Positions 7,001-13,268 of a stretch of DNA of 13,268 bases are shown here, in pieces (position 1 is the first letter of the stretch; each line of letters begins with the position of its first letter). Origin of the DNA: Gemmataceae bacterium (GTDB lineage: Bacteria > Planctomycetota > Planctomycetia > Gemmatales > Gemmataceae); the NCBI GenBank assembly GCA_020847555.1, contig JADLBT010000094.1, forward strand, positions 1 through 13,268, written 5' to 3'. Position numbers and translations under genes: made by a program. Under the pieces are notes generated by a model that saw only the letters and a program-made list of their open reading frames with translations, was not told where the DNA came from and made no database searches.

Positions 7001-7792
7001 TACGGCGCCCTGGCGGAAGGGCAGAAGGAACTGGCCCGCTCGCTGGAGGGCGTGCGCACCGGCCGTGCTCCGGAATCGGTCCTGTCCGACGGCGAGCCGC
7101 TTCCGCTGCCGCGCGTGGTGAATCTGGAGATGTACCGCGCGCGCGTGGGGCGCATGGGTGAGGCGGTCCGGATTCACCTCGTCGGGGCGGGCGGGCCGCG
7201 TCCGGACTATATCAACGTCGATGTGCGGCCGGGGCTGGAAATCGACGTGGTCGCGGAGGTCGATCGACTGCCGTTCGCGCCGGGCTCGCTGGCCGAGCTT
7301 TCGTGTTCGCACCTGGCGGACCGCTTCCACCCGGACCATCTCGCGGCAGCCATCCTTCCGTACTGGAAGGATCTGCTCCGCCCGGGCGGGACGCTCCGCC
7401 TCGTCTGCCCCAACTGGGAGAAGCCGGTGCGGCAACTCCGCGACGGCACGTTACAAACGCCGGAGTTCCTCGGCGCGGTGGCGCGGGCGTGGGACCGGCA
7501 GGGCGGCGGACCGCTGGCGCTGCACACTCCGGGGCAGATGGCCGCCCTGCTGGGCCGTTGTGGTTTCGTCAACGTGGAGGTCGTCGAGTCGGGCGAGGAG
7601 ATGGAGATTGTCGCTAGCTTGCCGGCCGAGGGAGCGCGGCTCTCGGCGGGCGGACCAACCCAGAGCGCCCGCGCCGGGCGCTCCACAGCGCCCGTCGCGG
7701 GCGCTCCGGGTTGGTCGGACGGCGAGCTAGAACAACCCATCGAGGGCGGCCAGCAGCTTCCGCTCGATCTGCTCGTTCGTGAAGCGCTGTAG
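4007..7792 (+). CDS. Multidomain glycosyltransferase: GT2 + GT4 + DUF4214-like + coiled coil + methyltransferase-like
   Basis: This is a 1261-residue protein. GTG 4007 is chosen as the start because AGGGGGG lies 6 nt upstream; the open frame upstream of it is encoded by the palindromic repeat. Domain 1 (about 12-250) is a GT2/GT-A transferase: VSVVINTYNRG, HLSKSRNVGIDEAAGEVV, the DXD-type FIDDDALPEP (D93-D95), and a GGFDEEIEYYMDEVDVCRR acceptor segment. Domain 2 (about 336-725) is a GT4/GT-B transferase: VCFVSQEYPPGDFGGIGR, VLFVGRLERRKGVDVLL, and the E-x7-E pair E636/E644 (ESFGLVLVE). A DUF4214-like stretch follows (about 790-835, GVYNLLLGRDPDPTGQAHY), then a long coiled coil (about 923-1020), then a methyltransferase-like domain (about 1053-1205, YINVDVRPG, WKDLLRPGGTLRLVCP, LHTPGQMAALLGRCGF). 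The last ~46 residues are read through a hairpin repeat. It probably adds two sugars in succession to a surface glycan. Donors are unknown. Confidence 0.88.
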   Translation: MAEEQGAAERRVSVVINTYNRGPSLRQTLRALRYQTHGAFEVVVVNGPSTDSTAEVLAEFEDARVVRCPEVHLSKSRNVGIDEAAGEVVAFIDDDALPEPTWLAELVAAYDTARVGGAGGVTYDHTGFNYQYRYSVCDRLGNTRFDVEPPFDAFTAPGANPFVYLQGTNCSFLRRCLVAIGGFDEEIEYYMDEVDVCRRVIDLGHVLRPLAGAAVHHKYLASHLRNSKKVVFDPFPNVKNHCYLAILNNRDRLPLEELGRILRVFADGVKVVARSHFAEGKFTAEQRDHFERRVEQGYETGVARGIAGKRLHREFAPPDPERFRLYRTLRPEGGQLKVCFVSQEYPPGDFGGIGRFTCDLAEGFAALGHEVHVVTRSPDVNRVDFEEGVWLHRLAAPERYVPELDGSPLAGNLAHSATVYHEVCRIHGGGPIDVISAPLWACEGLPCSLDDRFPTVLTLMTSMHTVASLHPSWQGDASVKQVIALERALATRAQYLHPISGAILEKVRGDYGAQGRAEVLPLGVRDRHAEYPRRRGIDGKVRVLFVGRLERRKGVDVLLEAAVRLVRQYPQAEFVLAGKDTPNTETGATYRAQFDRTHGADPAVAGRVTFTGPVSEDELYRHYADADIVCLPSRYESFGLVLVEGMAFGKPVVGCAVGGMCAIVEEGGNGLLAKPDDVDALADCLGRLIADAGLRRRFGERSRVRFEEAFALPVVVANTVRYYRQVSRWHAERGCPAADPAAGLAEVIVETAGLRPEAAGRAAGALLDPSRYPVDQLAVLRRVWHQPAEAFLAGVYNLLLGRDPDPTGQAHYLALLQGGAARDHVLRCLAESAEARRPGRSLAWLEALAPGRDQARGLRRILRKAARVLLGRGGAEGGAVVSFENPRGRLGRVVRMLRAAASPKNVVRYLKRAVLLPWNFQKLFDAFANVQEQFRLQTEAHEMLQRQVRERVEAFLREMERMEQKVGETLRAVIAAGRDDALLVQQEVRQLKYRYAEFYGALAEGQKELARSLEGVRTGRAPESVLSDGEPLPLPRVVNLEMYRARVGRMGEAVRIHLVGAGGPRPDYINVDVRPGLEIDVVAEVDRLPFAPGSLAELSCSHLADRFHPDHLAAAILPYWKDLLRPGGTLRLVCPNWEKPVRQLRDGTLQTPEFLGAVARAWDRQGGGPLALHTPGQMAALLGRCGFVNVEVVESGEEMEIVASLPAEGARLSAGGPTQSARAGRSTAPVAGAPGWSDGELEQPIEGGQQLPLDLLVREAL
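7653..7716. repeat. 64-nt near-perfect hairpin (interspersed palindrome) at a convergent gene end
   Basis: Bases 7653-7682 pair with 7687-7716 around a 4-nt loop (CCAC), with 28 of 30 positions complementary; the mismatches are at 7662/7707 and 7674/7695. The outer arm is GACCAACCC / GGGTTGGTC. Each inner arm is itself a palindrome (GAGCGCCCG-CGC-CGGGCGCTC at 7663-7683 and AGCGCCCG-TCG-CGGGCGCT at 7687-7705), so a cruciform or two small hairpins are alternatives. It sits just beyond the minus-strand stop at 7727 and inside the last codons of the plus-strand gene. It could serve as a bidirectional transcription barrier for the convergent genes, although it has no T-run, and it is probably one copy of a dispersed element. 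Confidence 0.85.
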
Positions 7793-8815
7793 ATAGCGGC
7801 GCCGGCCCCGCGCGCCGAGCGCCGCCGCCACCGCGCCGTCAGTCGCGACACGGTGGATCGACTCGGCGAGGATGCCCGGGTCGCACTCGTCCCATACGAG
7901 GCCCGCGTCTCCGACCGTCGCCGGAACCGCGGCCCTCCCCAGCGCGATCACCGGGACCGACAGCGCCATCGCCTCCACCAGCGGGACGCAGAAGCCCTCG
8001 TGTTCGCTGGTGATGGCAAAGGTGTGGGCGCTCTCGTAGTAGGCGCGCAGGGCGGCCGGCGACACCCCGCCCGCGAATACAACCGCGTCGCCCAAACCGA
8101 GCCCCGCCGCCCACGCCCGCAGCCCATCGCGATACACCGCGAGCCGCTCGTCCGCCCTGCCGACAATCACGAGCCTGCTGGCCGGGTTGATGTGCCGGTG
8201 GTACAGGGCGAACGCCTGCAGCAGGGCGGGGTGGCCCTTGTTGGGCGCCAGCCGGCCGACGACCAGCACGTTCACCTTGCCGTCGGCGCAGGCCCGGACC
8301 ACGGCCGGATCGGGCGCGACGTCGAGCAGGTGGTGGATGTGGTGGAAGGGTGGGACGACCGCGCCGCGCCCGCACGCGGCACCGCAGGCGAACAGTTCCT
8401 CCAGGTTGAACTCGGAGTCGGCCAGGTAGCGGTCCCACCCGGCGCGGGCGATGGTCCGCAGGTCGTCGCGGCCGAGCCGGCACGTCAGCACATACTCCTG
8501 ATCGATGCCCTCGAAGAACTCGGCGGGGGTGACGTTGTGATACTTCAGGACGCGCCGGCAACGCGCCCCGGCCATCAGGGCGGCGCCCTCGCGCCACCCG
8601 GTCGAGAGGTGGTAGATCGCGACCGCAGCCGGATCCTGCAGCAGCCGGCGGGCGGCGAATAGCGGGTGGGTCGGAACCTCGGTCACGTTCCCGTGGGCGG
8701 CGAAAACGGCCACATCGTGGCCCCGCCGGACCAGGGCGCGGTACATCCCGAGGACGTCGTTACTGACGGCGTCCGCCTCGATGCAGCACGGGACGATCAG
8801 CCCGACGCGGCTCAT
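7727..8815 (-). CDS. GT4-family glycosyltransferase
   Basis: This is a 362-residue GT-B fold protein. ATG 8815 is chosen because GGGAGGG lies about 4 nt upstream and the N-terminal Rossmann strand begins at once (SRVGLIVPCC); an upstream in-frame ATG at 8869 would add 18 residues unlike the family. The N-terminal half has the acceptor-side features RALVRRGHDVAVFAAHG and LKYHNVTPAEFFEGI. The donor-side half begins at about residue 182 (VNVLVVGRLAPNKGHPALL), then LVIVGR, and the E-x7-E motif SEHEGFCVPLVEAM (E273/E281). It ends with ALGARGRRRYLQRFT. It is the last gene of the gmd operon, 55 bp after the coiled-coil gene, and transfers an activated sugar (not identifiable) in glycan assembly, probably at the cytoplasmic face. 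Its 3' end overlaps the convergent multidomain gene by 66 bp. Confidence 0.88.
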   Translation of the reverse strand: MSRVGLIVPCCIEADAVSNDVLGMYRALVRRGHDVAVFAAHGNVTEVPTHPLFAARRLLQDPAAVAIYHLSTGWREGAALMAGARCRRVLKYHNVTPAEFFEGIDQEYVLTCRLGRDDLRTIARAGWDRYLADSEFNLEELFACGAACGRGAVVPPFHHIHHLLDVAPDPAVVRACADGKVNVLVVGRLAPNKGHPALLQAFALYHRHINPASRLVIVGRADERLAVYRDGLRAWAAGLGLGDAVVFAGGVSPAALRAYYESAHTFAITSEHEGFCVPLVEAMALSVPVIALGRAAVPATVGDAGLVWDECDPGILAESIHRVATDGAVAAALGARGRRRYLQRFTNEQIERKLLAALDGLF

Positions 8816-8870
8816 GCTCCCTCCCGGACCGGGGTGCGGCCGACTCGCCCCGCAAGCGGCGCGCGGCACC

Positions 8871-9344
8871 TCACGCGGCCCTGCGGCCGGCCTCGCCCAG
8901 TTTCCGCTCCAGTTCCTCCCGCATCTCCTCGCGCAGCCGGCGCAGGCCCGCGCGCTGCCCCTCCTCCAGCCGGATGACGGCGCGCTGCAGATTCCGCAGG
9001 GTGCTGAGGGCGGCGTGGTTGTACTCGCGCTGCCGGCTGGTCAGAAACCGCGCCAGGAACAGCACGACCCGGCCGATGAGCCGGCCGACGCGCCGCAGCG
9101 GCCCGCGGAAACGCGGCAGGTCCGGGGCTCCGCCGGCCGCGATGTCAGCGTGGCGCTCGACGCGCGCCAGGCTCGCGGCCAGCAGTTCCCAGTCGATCGC
9201 GGGGAACACGAGCACCGGGGCCGCCTCCCGACGGCGGGCCGCGGCGGCCCGGATCTGGGCCTGGAGTTTCTCCAGATCCAGCCCGCCGCCGGGTTCGAGC
9301 CCGGCCGCCGGGACCAGCTCGGCCCGCGTAGTGGTTTCGTTCAT
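8871..9344 (-). CDS. Hypothetical helical/coiled-coil protein of the glycan operon
   Basis: This is a 157-residue protein with no recognised enzymatic domain. The start is the ATG at 9344-9342, where a family-like N-terminus begins (MNETTTRAELVPAAG); the Shine-Dalgarno is poor (GAGG almost touching the start), so translation may be coupled or the start inexact. Visible parts are an N-terminal amphipathic helix (LDLEKLQAQIRAAAARRRE), the segment APVLVFPAIDWELLAASLARV, a moderately hydrophobic stretch (RLIGRVVLFLARFL, about 88-101), and a C-terminal charged coiled coil (about 105-150, LRNLQRAVIRLEE, LRREEMREELERKL-like). The coiled coil parallels the one inside the large fusion protein at 4007-7792. 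By position between gmd and a glycosyltransferase it may be a scaffold or a detached accessory segment of glycan enzymes. That is inference, and no function is claimed. Confidence 0.7.
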   Translation of the reverse strand: MNETTTRAELVPAAGLEPGGGLDLEKLQAQIRAAAARRREAAPVLVFPAIDWELLAASLARVERHADIAAGGAPDLPRFRGPLRRVGRLIGRVVLFLARFLTSRQREYNHAALSTLRNLQRAVIRLEEGQRAGLRRLREEMREELERKLGEAGRRAA

Positions 9345-9400
9345 GCCTCGGTTCCGTTCGAGGAAATGATCGGAAGGGATCGCGAAGTGACGGTCGGCTG

Positions 9401-10390
9401 TCACCCGGTCCGGCGAGTGGGAGCCTGCTGCGCGCGGAGCGCGGCCAGGTCCGCCTCGGCCATCGAGCGCACCAGTTCCGGGAAGGCGATCTGAGGGGTC
9501 CACCCCAGGCGTTGCCGCGCCTTCGAGGCGTCCGCCACCAGCGGGACCGCCTCGGCCGGGCGGTAGAACTGGGGATCGACGACGACGTGGTTGCGCCAGT
9601 CGAGGCCAGCGTGGTCGAACGCGATCTCAACGAACTCCCGGACCGCGTGCGTCGCCCCGGTCCCGATCACATAGTCGTCCGGCTCGTCCTGCTGGAGCGT
9701 CAGCCACATGGCCCGGACGAAATCGCCCGCGTGGCCCCAGTCCCGCCGTGCCTCCAGGTTGCCCAGTCGCAGCTCCGTCGCCAGCCCATATCTGATCTGG
9801 GCCGCCGTCCGGGTGATCTTGCGCGTGACGAATTCCGGCGGGCGCCGCGGCGACTCGTGGTTGAACAGAATGCCGGAACAGGCGAACAGACCGAAGCTCT
9901 CGCGGTATCCGGCCGTTACGTGGTGGGCGCAGACCTTGGCGGCGCCGTAGGGGTTGCGCGGGTGGAAGGGAGTGGTCTCGCGCTGCGGGCTCTCGGCCGG
10001 GCCGCCGAACATCTCGCTGCTGCCGGCCTGGAAAAACCGGGCGTCCGGACAGGTCTGTCGCACCGCGTCGAGCAGGCGCGTCACCGCGAGAGTGGTGAAC
10101 TCGATCACCTCGGTCGGCCGCTCCCGGCTCGTTGGCACGAACGTCATCGCCGCCAGATTGTAGATCTCGTCGGGCCGGACGCGCTCGAGAACATCCACCA
10201 GACCCGCCCGGTCCAGCAACTCGACGGCGAACAGCTCGATCTGGGCGGAAAGTGCCTGCCGGCGCGACGCGCCTGAGGTGCCGGGGCGGACGAGGCCGCA
10301 AACGCGATACCCCTTGTCCAGGAGCAGTTCGGCGAGGTAACTGCCGTCCTGCCCCGTGATGCCGGTCACGAGTGCGGTCCGTGCGTGCAT
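9401..10390 (-). CDS. gmd: GDP-mannose 4,6-dehydratase
   Basis: This is a 329-residue extended short-chain dehydrogenase that converts GDP-D-mannose to GDP-4-keto-6-deoxy-D-mannose, the entry step to GDP-fucose, GDP-rhamnose and related deoxysugars. The start ATG 10390 has GGAGGGG about 4 nt upstream. Motifs seen are the NADP-binding Gly motif TGITGQDGSYLAELLL (G10, G13, G16), DEIYNLAAMTFVPTS, the active-site loop QAGSSEMFG (S124/S125, E126), the catalytic Y148-x3-K152 (NPYGAAKVCAHH), and the Gmd-specific LFNHESPRRPPEFVTRKITR and GNLEARRDWGHAGDFVRAMW. It is slightly short for Gmd (usually about 340-370). It is the first gene of a minus-strand operon with the coiled-coil gene (57-bp gap) and a GT4 gene. 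No GDP-fucose synthase is present in the window, so the final sugar is unknown. Confidence 0.9.
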   Translation of the reverse strand: MHARTALVTGITGQDGSYLAELLLDKGYRVCGLVRPGTSGASRRQALSAQIELFAVELLDRAGLVDVLERVRPDEIYNLAAMTFVPTSRERPTEVIEFTTLAVTRLLDAVRQTCPDARFFQAGSSEMFGGPAESPQRETTPFHPRNPYGAAKVCAHHVTAGYRESFGLFACSGILFNHESPRRPPEFVTRKITRTAAQIRYGLATELRLGNLEARRDWGHAGDFVRAMWLTLQQDEPDDYVIGTGATHAVREFVEIAFDHAGLDWRNHVVVDPQFYRPAEAVPLVADASKARQRLGWTPQIAFPELVRSMAEADLAALRAQQAPTRRTG

Positions 10391-10507
10391 GGCCCCTCCA
10401 GAGTCAGGCGCCCCGGCCCGGGGCGGGATGGGCAGCGCTGGCGGCGCCGAATGGGCTTCGCGCGGGCGCTGGGCAGGCCCACCGCAGGGGTAGCGCGAAG
10501 CTGGCCG

Positions 10508-10537
10508 CTTATAACCCGCCCCGCGCCGACGGGTCAA
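10508..10537 (-). promoter_or_regulatory. Candidate sigma-70 promoter of the gmd operon
   Basis: On the minus strand TTGACC (10537-10532) and TATAAG (10513-10508) are separated by 18 nt. Each matches the consensus at five of six positions, which is striking in this GC-rich DNA. Transcription would start near 10501, leaving a 5' leader of about 110 nt before the gmd ATG at 10390. Confidence 0.55.
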
Positions 10538-10582
10538 GCGGAGTTCCCCCGCGGCCGGCGCACGGGTCGGGATGGATCGTTG

Positions 10583-10588
10583 TATAAT
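10583..10588 (+). promoter_or_regulatory. Consensus TATAAT -10 box facing the small membrane ORF and uvrC
   Basis: A perfect TATAAT lies in the divergent region between gmd and the rightward genes, about 75 nt upstream of the 30-codon ORF at 10663. No good -35 is found 16-18 nt upstream (the sequence there is GCACGG-like), so the promoter would need an activator or be weak. It is arranged back to back with the gmd promoter. Confidence 0.4.
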
Positions 10589-10662
10589 GAGGGATGTTCC
10601 GCCCGGCACGGCAACGTGGCGCCGATGGCCTTCAACGAGAACCTCACTTGAAACGAACCATC

Positions 10663-10755
10663 ATGAACCTGGACTGGATCGTCCCGACGCTGATCTTCAT
10701 CGCCTTCGCATCCCTCTGGGCGCTGATCGCCTTTCGGGCAAAGGGAGGAGGCTGA
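10663..10755 (+). CDS. Possible 30-residue single-pass membrane peptide
   Basis: The ORF starts with ATG 10663 and ends with TGA 10753-10755. The peptide begins MNLDWIVPTLIFIAF, continues ASLWALIAF, and ends RAKGGG. This is a short negative N-terminus, about 20 hydrophobic residues and a positive C-terminal tail, typical of small single-helix membrane subunits with the N-terminus outside. It lies downstream of a perfect TATAAT and upstream of uvrC. Against it, no clear Shine-Dalgarno is visible and the ORF is very short. It does not match KdpF or another small subunit I know. The amino-acid pattern is unlikely to arise by chance from neighbouring GC-rich frames, so I consider it a real candidate of unknown function. 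Confidence 0.5.
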   Translation: MNLDWIVPTLIFIAFASLWALIAFRAKGGG

Positions 10756-10765
10756 GGGACCGGAG

Positions 10766-10782
10766 GGTGCCAGGTTGGCACC
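10766..10782. repeat. Small hairpin GGTGCC-AGGTT-GGCACC
   Basis: A perfect 6-bp stem with a 5-nt loop lies 10 bp after the stop of the small membrane ORF and about 130 bp before uvrC. It has no following T-run. It might be a weak terminator or an RNA stability element separating the small ORF from uvrC. Confidence 0.35.
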
Positions 10783-10913
10783 GAGGTGTCTCCACGCCGT
10801 TCCGCGAGTGAACAGGATGACGACCTGACGCGCGACGGCCTGTCTCCGTCCTCGCGTGAAGAGCAGAAGGATGTCCGGCCGTAGCGAGGGGAGAGGTTCT
10901 TCCAGGGTGTCCC

Positions 10914-12308
<1,395 letters not shown>

Positions 12309-12325
12309 AGGACGAAGCGCAGGAA

Positions 12326-12410
12326 GAATCCGCCACAGCTGAACACAGATTGCGCTGCACCCAGGCAGAGCGGCTGAGCCGTGTTCAGCTGTGTTTAGCT
12401 GTGGCGATTC
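12326..12410. repeat. Dyad repeat of the CACAGCTGAACAC type between uvrC and surE
   Basis: The left arm 12326-12348 (GAATC, a bulged C, GCCACAG, CTGAACACAG) pairs with 12389-12410 along 22 positions with one mismatch (G12341 against T12396, a G-U wobble in RNA). The right side also contains a second copy: GTGTTCAGCTGTG (12381-12393) is the exact reverse complement of 12334-12346. Two tandem right arms thus compete for one left arm. The 'GCCACAG.TGAACAC' motif looks like a family of dispersed intergenic palindromes that I recall from other genomes. It may form the uvrC terminator or an RNA element in the surE leader; it ends 31 nt before surE. Confidence 0.75.
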
Positions 12411-12429
12411 TCCTCTGTGGCACTTGCTG

Positions 12430-12435
12430 AAGGAG
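12430..12435 (+). promoter_or_regulatory. Ribosome binding site that fixes the surE GTG start
   Basis: AAGGAG lies 6 nt upstream of the GTG at 12442, directly before the conserved SurE N-terminus RILLTNDDG. It argues against the longer in-frame start at 12391, which would lie inside the dyad repeat. Confidence 0.7.
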
Positions 12436-12441
12436 CGTGTA

Positions 12442-13236
12442 GTGCGGATCCTGTTGACGAACGACGACGGCGTCTACGCCCCCGGCCTGCGGGCGCTGCG
12501 GAAAGAGTTACAGAAGCTCGGCGACGTGACAGTGGTGGCCCCGGTCGGCGAACAGAGCGCCGTCGGCCACTCGATCACGCTGCTGACGCCCCTGCTGGTA
12601 CAGGAAGTGCTGGACGAGCAGAACCAGCCGATGGGGTGGGCGGTCGAGGGGCGGCCGGCCGACTGCGTCAAGCTCGCCCTGCTGGAACTGCTGCGCGACC
12701 CGCCCGACCTGATCGTCAGCGGCCTCAACGCCGGGTCGAACGCGGGCATCAACGTCCTCTACTCCGGGACGGTCGCGGCCGCCGTCGAGGGGTCGTTCTT
12801 CCACTGCACGAGCGTCGCCGTCTCGCTCGAATACACCAAGCCCAAGCCGCTCGACTTCCCGCGTGCCGCCGGCCTCGCCCGCCGCGTCATCGAGCAGATT
12901 CTCGACCAGCGGCCGCCGGGCGGGTCGCTGTTCAACGTCAACATCCCGAGCTTCGACAAGGGTTCCATCCGCGGGATCCGCAGCGCCTCGCAGAACATCG
13001 CCCCGTACCGCGAGACGTTCGACCGCCGCATCGACCCGCGCGGCCGCGTCTACTTCTGGAGCAATCCCGACTTCTCCTGTCCGTCCCCCCATCCCGACAC
13101 CGACGTCACCGCGCTGGGGGAAGGCTACGTCACGGTCACGCCGCTGCAGTTCAACCTGACCCACGCCGTTCTTCTGGAGCAGATGAAGGGCTGGGCGTGG
13201 CGTCTCGACGGCGCGGAGCGGGAGCCCCCGACGTGA
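12442..13236 (+). CDS. surE: 5'/3'-nucleotidase SurE
   Basis: This is a 264-residue SurE-family survival protein, a metal-dependent phosphatase acting on nucleoside 5'- and 3'-monophosphates in the cytoplasm, linked to stress survival. The GTG start at 12442 is set by AAGGAG and by the family N-terminus. Metal and active-site motifs are complete: LLTNDDG (D8, D9), VAPVGEQSAVGHSIT (S39), VEGRPADCVKLAL, VSGLNAGSNAG (N96), and YSGTVAAAVEGSFF. The later conserved part includes LFNVNIPSF and FWSNPD, then DTDVTALGEGYVTVTPLQ, and it ends with a short charged tail. Length is close to the usual ~250. It follows uvrC by 133 bp with a dyad repeat between, so co-transcription is possible but may be dampened. 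In other bacteria surE often neighbours pcm; the window ends before any such gene. Confidence 0.95.
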   Translation: MRILLTNDDGVYAPGLRALRKELQKLGDVTVVAPVGEQSAVGHSITLLTPLLVQEVLDEQNQPMGWAVEGRPADCVKLALLELLRDPPDLIVSGLNAGSNAGINVLYSGTVAAAVEGSFFHCTSVAVSLEYTKPKPLDFPRAAGLARRVIEQILDQRPPGGSLFNVNIPSFDKGSIRGIRSASQNIAPYRETFDRRIDPRGRVYFWSNPDFSCPSPHPDTDVTALGEGYVTVTPLQFNLTHAVLLEQMKGWAWRLDGAEREPPT

Positions 13237-13268
13237 CGGCCCGAGTACGGATGGGGATGGCGAGCGGA

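Noticed and set aside
5915..7435. 506-codon open frame on the minus strand
   Set aside because: It is the antisense shadow of the GT4, DUF4214 and coiled-coil parts of the plus-strand gene, with no motif and no ribosome binding site.
7653..7716. Classical rho-independent terminator
   Set aside because: The stem is very strong but no T-run follows on either strand. Transcription blocking is possible but not shown by the sequence.
7853..8662. 269-codon plus-strand frame
   Set aside because: It lies opposite the GT4 gene, whose motifs (E-x7-E, VVGRLAPNKG) are clear on the minus strand.
12309..12441. A frameshifted UvrC C-terminal HhH domain after the stop codon
   Set aside because: All three frames after 12308 were read; none shows a GIGxxxxxxLL-type HhH motif, and the region is a dyad repeat.

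Overview
This is a 13.3 kb stretch of very GC-rich chromosomal DNA with good Shine-Dalgarno sites. The mix of genes suggests a planctomycete, perhaps a Gemmata-like member: long multidomain glycosyltransferases with a DUF4214-like segment, several kinds of palindromic intergenic repeat, a short UvrC and IS remnants. That placement is inference from style, because no rRNA or marker gene is present.

Layout. Positions 1-1400 are an insertion-sequence graveyard. They hold the 3' end of one transposase (+), a small secreted protein gene (- strand, 307-729), and a broken ISAs1-type transposase (- strand, 805-1332) with an in-frame stop and no C-terminal half. Positions 1400-1752 are non-coding and carry a plausible promoter. 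Positions 1753-7792 (+) hold two very large genes: a double methyltransferase with an internal beta-rich domain, and a 1261-residue protein combining GT2, GT4, a DUF4214-like segment, a coiled coil and a methyltransferase-like domain. A pair of CCCTCTCCC/GGGAGAGGG palindromes separates them. Positions 7727-10390 (-) form a three-gene operon read leftward: gmd (GDP-mannose 4,6-dehydratase), a small helical/coiled-coil protein, and a GT4 glycosyltransferase. The two blocks converge and overlap by 66 bp, next to a 64-nt hairpin.

Together, 1753-10390 look like part of a surface polysaccharide or glycan locus. gmd would supply GDP-4-keto-6-deoxymannose for deoxysugars such as fucose or rhamnose, the glycosyltransferases would assemble the chain, and the methyltransferases would methylate or cap sugars. 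The donor sugars and the product cannot be read from sequence.

Positions 10391-13268 change to housekeeping genes on the + strand: a possible 30-residue membrane peptide behind a consensus TATAAT box, uvrC (nucleotide excision repair, no C-terminal helix-hairpin-helix domain) and surE (5'/3'-nucleotidase). A second kind of dyad repeat (CACAGCTGAACAC type) lies between uvrC and surE.

No tRNA, rRNA or CRISPR array was found. I see no clear-cut new defence or mobile system. The points most worth a second look are the fusion architectures, the hairpin-derived protein tail, the unlisted small membrane ORF and the truncated UvrC.
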